From: Bacteroidota bacterium
GTDB taxonomy: Bacteria > Bacteroidota > Bacteroidia > Palsa-948
NCBI GenBank assembly: GCA_016213405.1
Contig: JACRAM010000066.1
Span: 1-56,182 of the forward strand
DNA: 56,182 nucleotides
Reading direction: 5' to 3'
Position 1 is the stretch's first letter, and every line of letters starts with the position of its first letter. Shown here piece after piece: positions 15,068-23,900 of this stretch. The notes under the pieces were generated by a model. That model was not told the DNA's origin. It was given only the letters and a program-made list of their open reading frames with translations, and ran no database searches. The position numbers were made by a program, and so were the translations under genes.

Positions 15068-17170
15068 ATGAGATATTTTTTCTCTCTGTTTATTTTTCTT
15101 TTTACTATTTCTTTTTCCTTTTCACAAGAAAACGAAATTGATTCGCTTAATCTATTACTGAAAAATGCCAAACACGATACCACTAAACTGCGTTTACTGG
15201 TTGATTTAAGTGAAAAATGTGAACTCACTGACATTTTAAAATATGCACAGTCTGCAGCAGAACTGGCAGATGTCATTCTTAACGAAACGGAGAATCTTTC
15301 CGTTCAGCAGAAAGTAAAAAAACTAAAAGCTCAGGCAATTAACAACATCGGCTACAATTACAATATTCAGGGCGATAGTCACAAGGCGCTGGAGTATTAT
15401 CAGAAAGGTCTGCGGATACAAGAGGAAACCAATGACAAAACTGGCGCAGCCCTCTCGCTGAACAACATGGCTTCGATTTATAATAGCCAGGGTGAAATTT
15501 CAAAATCGCTGGAGTATCATCTTAAAAGTTTAAAAATAAGTGAAGATATCAACGACAAAAAAGGCATTTCCATCTCACTGAACAACATCGGCAATAATTA
15601 TAGAAATCAAGGGGACACTCCCAAGGCGCTGGAATATTATAAGAAAAGTTTAAAAATAAGAGAAGAAATAAAAGACAAGCAAGGCATTGCTCTCCTGATG
15701 AATAATATCGGAACAATTTACATCAGTCAGGGCGACAATAAAAAGGCGCTGGAATGTTTCCTGAAGAGTTTAAAAATTAATGAAGAGGCAAATGATAAAC
15801 AAGGAATTGCCTACACGCTGAAAAATATAGGCCACAATTATAATAATCAAGGAGACTTTTCTAAGGCGCTGGAATACTATCAGAAAAGTCTGGACATAAG
15901 TGAAAAAATTAAAGACGTAGAAGGCGTTGTCATATCGCTGAACAGCATCGGAAGCATGTATCTCAAACAAAAAAAACATTCCCTTGCCCTTGATTATGCT
16001 AACCGTTCCATGTCAATGGCAAAAGAACTGGGCTTCCCTGTTCGCCTGCGCAATGCGGCAGAATTGCTCTATAAAATTTATCGCCAGCAAAATAAATGGC
16101 AGGACGCTCTTGCCATGCACGAACTTTTTGTACAGATGCGCGACAGTATTTTTAATCAGGAGACTCAGAAATCCACTTTCAAGCAACAGGCAAAATATGA
16201 ATATGAAAAACAACAAGCCATTTCAGAAGCAGAACACCAAAAAGAACTGGCTATAGCTGCGGAAGAAAAAAAACGTCAGCAGATTATTACTTACTCAATC
16301 GGCTTTGGTTTGCTGATGGTAGTTTTGTTTTCTATTTTTATTTTTACTCGCCTGCGGATTACGCACAGGCAAAAGCAAATCATCGAACAGCAGAAAAAAA
16401 TTGTTGACCAGAAAAACAAGCACATCACCGACAGCATTAATTACGCCAAGCGGATACAGGATTCCATTCTTCCATCAAAAGAAGAATTATCAAACTGTTT
16501 TTCAGGTTACTTCATTTTTTTTCAACCCAGAGAAATTGTGAGCGGTGATTTTTACTGGCTGTCTAATCAAAACGGAAAAACCATTCTTGCTGTTGCCGAC
16601 TGCACAGGACATGGAGTTCCTGGCGCGTTCATGAGTATGATAGGGAATACTTTATTGAATGAAATTGTGAATGAAAAAAGAATCTTTCAGCCAGCCGAAA
16701 TTTTAAATCACCTGAACGAGGGAATTGTACACGCTCTTCATCAGGAATCCCGTTCGCAGGATGATGGAATGGATATTTCTGTTTGCCTTTTTGATAATGA
16801 GAAAAACAAAATCACTTTTGCGGGAGCCAATCATTCGATGTATGTTGTGCAGAATAATTCCATCGAAGAGATTAAAGGTGATATCTTTTCTATCGGAAGC
16901 ATGTTCGGAAAGAAAAACTTTTCTTTCACTCAACAGGAAATCGCTCTGCTGAAAAATTCTTCAGTTTATTTTTCGACAGATGGTTTCGCTGACCAGGTGG
17001 GGGGAAAGAGTGGAAAGAAATTTCTCGTAAAACAAATGCAGGAACTCCTTGTAAACATTTCTTCACTCAACATAAAAGAGCAGGAAGAAAAAATTAAAAA
17101 TGCGTTTGAAGAATGGAAAGGAAACTATTCGCAGTTAGATGACGTGCTGGTTGCAGGAATAAAAATTTAA
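15068..17170 (+). CDS. TPR-containing PP2C/SpoIIE-type protein phosphatase
   Basis: 700 residues. Signal peptide (1-22), about six 40-residue TPR units (about 95-340, with recurring GDxxKALEYYxKSLKI and LNNIG words), a coiled coil, one transmembrane helix (about 413-432), a second coiled coil, then a SpoIIE-type PP2C domain (about 470-700) with metal-binding Asp residues in SGDFYWLS, VADCTGHGVPGAFMS and DDGMDISVCLF. So it is an envelope sensor with outside TPRs and a cytoplasmic serine/threonine phosphatase. The gene meets a SiaC-like gene tail to tail with a four-base overlap. In Pseudomonas, the SiaA phosphatase acts on SiaC, and this pair may do the same. Confidence 0.92.
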   Translation: MRYFFSLFIFLFTISFSFSQENEIDSLNLLLKNAKHDTTKLRLLVDLSEKCELTDILKYAQSAAELADVILNETENLSVQQKVKKLKAQAINNIGYNYNIQGDSHKALEYYQKGLRIQEETNDKTGAALSLNNMASIYNSQGEISKSLEYHLKSLKISEDINDKKGISISLNNIGNNYRNQGDTPKALEYYKKSLKIREEIKDKQGIALLMNNIGTIYISQGDNKKALECFLKSLKINEEANDKQGIAYTLKNIGHNYNNQGDFSKALEYYQKSLDISEKIKDVEGVVISLNSIGSMYLKQKKHSLALDYANRSMSMAKELGFPVRLRNAAELLYKIYRQQNKWQDALAMHELFVQMRDSIFNQETQKSTFKQQAKYEYEKQQAISEAEHQKELAIAAEEKKRQQIITYSIGFGLLMVVLFSIFIFTRLRITHRQKQIIEQQKKIVDQKNKHITDSINYAKRIQDSILPSKEELSNCFSGYFIFFQPREIVSGDFYWLSNQNGKTILAVADCTGHGVPGAFMSMIGNTLLNEIVNEKRIFQPAEILNHLNEGIVHALHQESRSQDDGMDISVCLFDNEKNKITFAGANHSMYVVQNNSIEEIKGDIFSIGSMFGKKNFSFTQQEIALLKNSSVYFSTDGFADQVGGKSGKKFLVKQMQELLVNISSLNIKEQEEKIKNAFEEWKGNYSQLDDVLVAGIKI

Positions 17171-17541
17171 TGCGAAACAAATTCAAACGGCACCGTGCTC
17201 ATCTTTGAAAACCGCTCGCCCGAAGAGAGCATATCCGTATCCTCGCTGTCATAATGCCAATGAATTTTCACTTTGCTTTTCTGAGCAACATCTTCCAGCG
17301 AGGAAATTAATCTGAATATCTGCTTTGCCGAAGCTGTATTATAGTATTGAAACCTGAAGTGAAATTCCGTTTGCGCGTTAGGAGCTTTTTCATATTGATT
17401 CAGCCATTCGAGAACAGGCGTGTAAAAAGCAATGGCATCTTCGGGGTGCGACCAGCCGGAAATTTCAAGAACATTCTTCGAACTGTCTAAAGTAACAGCG
17501 GGAGTGATGTCGTCTTCTGCTTCTATGATCAGGGGATTCAT
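17167..17541 (-). CDS. SiaC-family (DUF1987) regulatory phosphoprotein
   Basis: 124 residues, typical for the family. Key words are VLEISGWSHPEDAIAFYTPVLEWL and FRFQYYNTASAKQIF. In P. aeruginosa SiaC the threonine at position 68 is phosphorylated and controls binding to a diguanylate cyclase. The equivalent threonine here is residue 69 (YYNTASAK). The neighbouring PP2C phosphatase is the likely partner. No SiaB-like kinase or GGDEF protein is encoded in this window, so the downstream target is unknown. Convergent overlap of four bases with the phosphatase gene. Confidence 0.87.
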   Translation of the reverse strand: MNPLIIEAEDDITPAVTLDSSKNVLEISGWSHPEDAIAFYTPVLEWLNQYEKAPNAQTEFHFRFQYYNTASAKQIFRLISSLEDVAQKSKVKIHWHYDSEDTDMLSSGERFSKMSTVPFEFVSH

Positions 17542-17553
17542 GTTGCTTCTTAA

Positions 17554-18192
17554 TTACTTACAATTCTTTTTGATGGTATCATAAATTTTAAAATAGCCCA
17601 GCTCACCCGCTTTACTCCAGTCAGAACAAGCTCCTTTTTTATCTCCTGCCTGAAGTTTTGCAGACCCTCTCTGTGCATATGCCTGATAATCTTTGGGATT
17701 GATTTTTATCACTTCCGAAAAATCAACTGCAGCTGATTTATAATCTTTCAGGTTCAGGTAGGACAGCCCCCGGTTAAAGTATGCGTCAGCATAATTCTTA
17801 TCCAACTCTATCGCTTTCGAAAAATCTTCTATTGAACCAAGAAAGTCTTCAAACTTCGCCTTGAGTTTACCCCTTCCTTTATATGCCTTTGGGTTTTTCG
17901 GATTCAGCTCTATCGACTTATTGTAATTCTCCATCGCTTTCTTGTTTTCATTCTGGAGAGCAGAAACTTCCGCTAAATAAAAAAACGCTTCTGGATTTTT
18001 CGGATTGAGTTCAACTGCTTTATTCAATTCAACTTCCGCGCCTTCAAAATTGCCTTCGTTAAATTGTGTTATGCCGCTTTTCAGAGAGCCGGCTGAATCA
18101 AGTATCTGAGAAATGACGAATGATGAATTACAAATGAAGAATAATGCAGCGAGAATAAATTTGCCTTTTGTATTGAACTCGTACTTCGTCAT
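17554..18192 (-). CDS. Secreted TPR protein
   Basis: 212 residues. Signal peptide of about 29 residues (ending VISQ) and four to five TPR units, each with NPKNPEAFFYLAE-type A helices (about 37-190). The last part, KKGACSDWSKAGELGYF, is common at the end of short Bacteroidota TPR proteins. No enzymatic motif; TPRs bind peptides or partner proteins. It is followed 12 bases later by the SiaC-like gene, so they share a transcript and perhaps a pathway. Confidence 0.85.
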   Translation of the reverse strand: MTKYEFNTKGKFILAALFFICNSSFVISQILDSAGSLKSGITQFNEGNFEGAEVELNKAVELNPKNPEAFFYLAEVSALQNENKKAMENYNKSIELNPKNPKAYKGRGKLKAKFEDFLGSIEDFSKAIELDKNYADAYFNRGLSYLNLKDYKSAAVDFSEVIKINPKDYQAYAQRGSAKLQAGDKKGACSDWSKAGELGYFKIYDTIKKNCK

Positions 18193-18213
18193 TCGTAATT
18201 CGTAATTCGTAAT
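18191..18213. repeat. ATTCGTA heptanucleotide repeat
   Basis: Three copies of ATTCGTA fill the gap between the DUF3127 gene stop and the TPR gene start. The same word, in both orientations, forms the hairpin at 52412-52483. Confidence 0.8.
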
Positions 18214-18579
18214 TTAAAACGGCAGATCATCATCAGGAGTTGGCACCAGTGTTTCATTATTGAAACTTGGCTCTGAAACATTTTCTGCTGAAGAATTATT
18301 TTTTGATTTTTCAATCTTGAAAACATCCAGCGAGTTGAAAAATTTAGTTTCTCCCTGCGGGTTTTTCCATTCTCTTCCTTTCAATCCAAAGTGAACGGTG
18401 ATTTCGTCTCCCACATTTGCATTTTCAATGAGCGAGCATCTGTCCTGTGTAAGCTGAAATAAAATAGTTTGCGGGTAGCTTGCAGCATTATCCGTGAGAA
18501 CAAATTCTCTTTTTCTGAACCGGTCGGAAACTTTTTGTTCGTTTCCTTTTACTTTGATGGTGCCTGTGTAGGTAAGCAT
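18214..18579 (-). CDS. DUF3127 protein with an SSB-like acidic C-terminal tip
   Basis: 121 residues. A small beta-barrel-like domain (1-92: LTYTGTIKVKGNEQKVS, REFVLTDNAASYPQTILFQLTQDRC, VGDEITVHFGLKGREW) followed by a flexible tail ending PTPDDDLPF. DUF3127 is a short family found mainly in Bacteroidota and phages. Its strand order and the acidic tip match single-stranded DNA-binding proteins, whose last residues (DDDIPF in E. coli) recruit repair enzymes. So an SSB-like or OB-fold DNA-binding role is a reasonable inference. A TATTGAG repeat lies upstream of the start. Confidence 0.82.
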   Translation of the reverse strand: MLTYTGTIKVKGNEQKVSDRFRKREFVLTDNAASYPQTILFQLTQDRCSLIENANVGDEITVHFGLKGREWKNPQGETKFFNSLDVFKIEKSKNNSSAENVSEPSFNNETLVPTPDDDLPF

Positions 18580-18612
18580 GAGTATTGAGTATTGAGATGT
18601 GAGTATTGAGAT

Positions 18613-19476
18613 TTAATTGTCAAGTGAAAGTAATGTTTTCCATCCATCTTCTACCCGCCCTTCATCCAAAAGTTTTTTGGCGATGAAATGAATTTCTTTT
18701 TCCGAAGATATGTTTTTTAGGTGTTCGTTTTTATACGATATAATTTCTTCTTTGTTCGGCATTTTTTCAACATTCCCCAATTGCCCGAGATTATTCCCTG
18801 TGAGCACGGTGCTGTTTCGGATTTTTTCAGGCAGCGCTTCCACGCCCATTCCCATTCCGGCAGGTTTTATCACTTCAAACAACGCATTGCCCGATGCGCG
18901 CACATACCAGTGGGCGCCTAGTCTTCCAACCAAATCAAGTTTTTGCTGGTCAATAAATTCTTTTTCATTCAGCACAGATTCGCTCACATGAATGAGAACC
19001 ACTTCGCATACCACCAGATTTCCGGCACCGGCATTTTTTCCAAGTTCAATCACTTCTTTCACCTTACATTCCATCTGCACGGGCGATTCTTTCACGCGGG
19101 GCGGTTTCACCTGTTCGGACTTGATCATTGTGAATCCGGCTTTCACAAATTCATTTACCCCTTTTGGAAACTCGCTGCTTGAAAGAGATGTTTGATGAAC
19201 CATATCATACGTCACCACATTAATCACCGCTTCCGGCACTTCCATCACATTGTCGTGCGTGTGTTTGGTGGTATTTGTTCTTCCGCTTCGCGCAGGGGAA
19301 AAAACCACCACCGGAGGATTGGTGCTGAACGCATTAAAAAAACTGAAAGGGCTGAGATTTACATTTCCGTTTTTATCCACCGTGCTTACAAACGCAACAG
19401 GGCGCGGTGCAATGGCATGAACCAAATATGCCTGCAAGGCAGGAACAGAAATTTCTTTGGGATGAATGGTAAGCAT
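18613..19476 (-). CDS. Flavin reductase-like FMN-binding split-barrel protein
   Basis: 287 residues, longer than the usual 160-200. The split-barrel flavin domain covers about 12-200: YLVHAIAPRPVAFVSTVDKNG, NLSPFSFFNAFSTNPPVVVFS and FKAGFTMIKSEQVKPPRVKESPVQME (shown here only in part as AGFTMIKSEQVKPPRV). The family reduces free flavin with NAD(P)H or binds FMN for other redox work. The extra C-terminal part (about 205-287) is helical and unrecognised. It is in line with the DUF3127 gene but 33 bases of repeat-rich DNA separate them. Confidence 0.87.
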   Translation of the reverse strand: MLTIHPKEISVPALQAYLVHAIAPRPVAFVSTVDKNGNVNLSPFSFFNAFSTNPPVVVFSPARSGRTNTTKHTHDNVMEVPEAVINVVTYDMVHQTSLSSSEFPKGVNEFVKAGFTMIKSEQVKPPRVKESPVQMECKVKEVIELGKNAGAGNLVVCEVVLIHVSESVLNEKEFIDQQKLDLVGRLGAHWYVRASGNALFEVIKPAGMGMGVEALPEKIRNSTVLTGNNLGQLGNVEKMPNKEEIISYKNEHLKNISSEKEIHFIAKKLLDEGRVEDGWKTLLSLDN

Positions 19477-19572
19477 TGGTAAAAAAGCAGGAACGAAAAT
19501 AAGAAAAAAGCATTGTGCTTTTTCGACATTTGAAAAAAGAAAACCATGAAAAATAAGGCGGACTCCTGCTGG

Positions 19573-20898
19573 CTACTGTATCACCACTTTTTGAACGTTA
19601 CAACATCTTCCTTCAGAAGTAGTAACCTCCACCAAAAACAATCCCTTGCCGAAACCAGAAACATCCACCTCAATTCTTTTCTCAAACTTTTTCTCTGCAA
19701 CTTTTTGTCCGAGTGGGTTGGTAATACGTGCAATAAAGTTTTTGTTCTCTTCTGTTTCTATAGTGATGTTGTTTTTGGCGGGGTTGGGAAAAACTTTGAA
19801 TTTGATTTGCCCCGTTATTTCATTCACCCCTGAATTAGGGCAAAGATTCCCTGACCATTTTACAATATGGCGGGCAGGTATTGTCGCTACCGTATCAAAA
19901 TATCCTCCTATATAAAGTTCTCCATTGTAAACTTCCATTGACTTAACTGTGCTGTTGGGACCCGGTATTATTGCGCACCAATAAGTGCCATCCCATGTTG
20001 CTAAAATTGTATCTGTATTAGAACCGGTAGTCCAAAATCCACCAACTACCAGTTTATTTTGATACATTGCCATTCCGTTAGCACCATTAGTAATTCCCAT
20101 GCCCGGAGCAGATAAATTAATGCCATCCCATTTTGCAACAGACCAGCAGGGAATTCCAGCCACATCGGTAATTCCCCCCCCCATGTATAGCACATCATTT
20201 ATTGAATCTACCACAAGGGAAGAAACCTGACCTCCTATTTTTCCACCTGTGGAATCCCATTTCGTTCCATTCCATCTTACGAGGTTGTAATAATTATTTG
20301 GCCCCCCGGGCAATCCAAGCATTCCTCCGACATATAATTCTCCTTTGTATACCGTCATGCAATATACGTCTTCATTATTGGGGAACCCTGTTCCAACATT
20401 TTTCCATTGTGTTCCATCCCAGCGTGCAATGCTTGCTGCATTTACACCTCCCATGTTTTGGAATTTGCCTCCCACATATAACTCTCCGTTATAAACAGCC
20501 ATAGCATTGATCTCCCAAATGTCATTAGGACCTCCTGCTCCCACGCATGACCAACTTGTGTCATTCCATTTAGCAATGTTGAAGGAACAGGGTATTTGTG
20601 GTGGTGGTCCCAATGATTGTCCACCTCCTGCAAATAATTCATTATTATAAACCGCTAATGAAAATGGACTTCCATTATTGTCAAATCCAGATCCAAGGGA
20701 ATCTATATTTGTTCCATCATAAGAGCAAATACCACCATAATTATATCCCCACATATCCAGTGTTATATACAATTTTCCATTCCATTCCTGAAAATCATAA
20801 ATGGGATAGCCAACGGATCCGCTGCCGATTGCGGACCACTGGGCAAAAGAGGTAAAAGGTAATAGGTAACAGGTAAGAATTATAGTTATCTTTTTCAT
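19573..20898 (-). CDS. T9SS-secreted beta-propeller protein
   Basis: 441 residues. Signal peptide to AQ at 20, then about seven blade-like repeats of roughly 50 residues (AVYNGELYVGGKF, SIARWDGTQWKNVG, YKGELYVGG) forming a propeller (about 25-350), and a C-terminal T9SS type A sorting domain (about 365-441: FKVFPNPAKNNITIETEENK ... GLFLVEVTTSEGRC). Exported through the outer membrane and probably held at the surface. Its gene is downstream of the huge 20909-26455 gene by ten bases, so both are likely made together. Ligand unknown. Confidence 0.87.
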   Translation of the reverse strand: MKKITIILTCYLLPFTSFAQWSAIGSGSVGYPIYDFQEWNGKLYITLDMWGYNYGGICSYDGTNIDSLGSGFDNNGSPFSLAVYNNELFAGGGQSLGPPPQIPCSFNIAKWNDTSWSCVGAGGPNDIWEINAMAVYNGELYVGGKFQNMGGVNAASIARWDGTQWKNVGTGFPNNEDVYCMTVYKGELYVGGMLGLPGGPNNYYNLVRWNGTKWDSTGGKIGGQVSSLVVDSINDVLYMGGGITDVAGIPCWSVAKWDGINLSAPGMGITNGANGMAMYQNKLVVGGFWTTGSNTDTILATWDGTYWCAIIPGPNSTVKSMEVYNGELYIGGYFDTVATIPARHIVKWSGNLCPNSGVNEITGQIKFKVFPNPAKNNITIETEENKNFIARITNPLGQKVAEKKFEKRIEVDVSGFGKGLFLVEVTTSEGRCCNVQKVVIQ

Positions 20899-20908
20899 TT
20901 CACTTGCT

Positions 20909-23900
20909 TTATTTATTATTGATTAACACCATTTTTTTATTCTGTACCCTTATTCCGTCCATTTCCATACTATAATAATAAACTCCGCTTGCCCAGTTTT
21001 CTGTTTTCACTTCTATAAAGTTAAAGCCCTCTTTCAATAAATAAGTGTTTAGCAATGTGCCTTTCACATCATATATTTTTATGTACCCACCGCTGTTCCC
21101 GGGTAAATTGTACGGGATAATAGTGAGATTTGAAAAAGGATTAGGATAATTTTCTCCGAGATAAGAATCTGATTCGACAACATTATGCACTGCTTCTGCC
21201 GATGAAGAAATTCCTTGTTCGCGGAAAGAAGAAGGACAGGTTTCGTTAAAAACCAATTGCAGAATGGAACAGGCATTAGCGCGTGCAAGAGAAGCGGACA
21301 TGCCTGCAATGTTTCTCACCAATTGCTCCTGTGCAGAATCCATATCAAACACGGATAAACTATCCATCTCCAGTTCAAGAAGCATTCGGTGCAAATCAAT
21401 AAATGCCTGTTCTTCGGGTATGGAAGCAGTCATGCTGTTTAATTTGGTTTCCGCTTCAGTTAACATTCCCTCATTTAAGTAAGTTGCAACAAGAGTTTGG
21501 TCTGCATCCAGTGTATGTTCGGCTTCAAGCAGAGTAATTGCAGTATTTGCTGAATCTGCCTGAACGTAATAAGAAACTAAATCATTCAATGCCAACTGGC
21601 GCTGGTTATCGGATGAAGCAAGTTCGCGGCTGATGGCAGTAAGTGTGCGAAACGCCTGACTTCCCTGTGCGTCTTTTATCTGTTTTGAAATCCCTGATGG
21701 CATTGAGGCAAGTTTTGCCAGCAAGGCAGGGCGCACATCATCCGATACCGGAGAATTGGGAATAATTACCTCCTTGAAAATTCCGTGTGCAGTATTTTTT
21801 CGGTTAATGAAAGCAATAAGCACCTGATCTGATAGGAAAGAATTATTCAGCAGCATATTTTTCAAATTTCCATCGGAAGTGTTTCCGCTGATGGCTGAAA
21901 GCAATTGGGCTGTCTGACCTTTATCAAGATTAGCAAACACATTAGTAAATTCAAGTTGCAAACTGCTGATGCGATTGGACAAATTACTCAACTGTGCAAT
22001 GCGACAGGCGGGATTGCCAGAGCATGGGTCATTGCAGGAAGTTTGAGTATGTGTAAACGGCTGGGGGCTTACACTAATTAATGCAGGGCTGTTTGTTACA
22101 TCCGGCTCAATACAAAGCCCGCATCCTGGAACAGTAGAATTAATATGCCTGTAATAAATAAATGAATTAGTGACAGAACCGATTTGTTTTTTAGGTATAG
22201 ACGCTCCTAAATCAAATATGTTTCCTGCCGGATCATAGGCAGATAAAACAGGAAGATAGCCCTGATTGGCAAGCAGACTATTTATGCTGTTGCTCCAATT
22301 AATAAGATAATTTGCAGATACAGGATTATTAAATTTATTGCAGCGAATCTGTAACTTGGAATTATTCTGATTAAGATTGATGCTCGTCTGGCACTCGGTA
22401 AAAATATTTCCGGTTTGCTCCCATCCAATCAGAGATCCTCCTCCCTGCCACGAATGATCTGCATTTATGCCCACCTGCCAGCGGAAAAAATCATTGTCCA
22501 AAACCTTGTAATTAGAAGCCGCAGCCATTGTAAGAGCATAGAGATTCATGGCTTGAGAGGAAAAATTTGAAGGGTCGTGAAACTTATTCCTTTTTATCTG
22601 GTCATATTTACCTGCATGCATCTCTACTGCAGCGCCAATAATATCATTAAATGTATTGCTTTGTATCAGGTTACCAAAAAATCCTGAATTGTAATAAAAT
22701 CCACGAATACAAAAAACCAGATTTGTAAAGGAATTGCCGTTACCAGGAATATTTTTTTTAATCTCGCTTTGCGCGTCATATAGTAGTATTCCGTCTCCGG
22801 CAGTATTGAAAGTATTATCCCAGAACTTTACATTTTTTACTCCCCACAGGTATCCAAACCATGGGGTGCGTCCAATTGAATTTGCAGGGGCATAATAAGG
22901 ATTATTTACGTTTGGATAAAAGGGGTTGGAAATAGAATAATTATACCTTGGATCAATTAAAGTACCACCAGTAAAAGAACATTGCTTAATTAAACTGCTA
23001 TTTAATTTGTTATAAGGAAGAAAGTGAACGCTTTCAGCATTTTTATTAAACACACTTTGATTAGCGATAATTATTCCACCGCTGCGGGTAATATCCCAAG
23101 GACTTTTTTTGCAAAGAGTATTCTGAAACGGGAAACAAATTCTTGTTTTTCCAAGCAGCACACCTATATGCGCGTTTTCTATTGTTGCTCCTGCATTCAT
23201 AGTAATTTTTCCTTGTCCTAAAGAATTAGAACTATTATTTGTTGGCACACCCCATACTTCTACACCTTGCCACATCACGGGACAAGGTATGGAAGTTAAT
23301 TTTGAATTTGTCTGCAAGACAAGTTGCGCTCCATTGATTGAGGTGCTGCCATTCTCAATAATTATTTTCCCCATCGGACCGAATTGTATGATAACTCCGG
23401 GTTTTACCGTAAGTGTAGCAGGCGCTTTTACAATTACCGGAGCAGCAATTACTAAATTACTTGCCCATACTGTATTTGAAGTATAAGTAACTGTAGTAGT
23501 AAAACCGGGAGTGTAATTTGTATTCGTTGTGTTTGCACAGCAATCAGGACCGATATAAATTACTTGCTGTATGGATGTTGTTCCACATGCATTTGTTGCA
23601 GTGAGAATGACAGGATAAAATCCCGGAGAGGAATAAGTATGTGAAGGATTTTTCTGAGAAGATATATTATTAGCACCAGATGCTGGGTCTCCGAAATTCC
23701 ATTGCCAGCCGGTTGCTAATGAGCCAGTGAAAGTAAAACTAACGGGACTTGTTACACATAAATTAACTGCTAAAGGAGAAAAATTAAAATTAACAACAGG
23801 AGGTAAATTGTTTGAGCCAATAGTTGTATTTGCTGTTTTCGTACAACCAGCCGCATCTGTAACGGTTACAATATAAGATGAACCTGCACAGAGTCCAATT

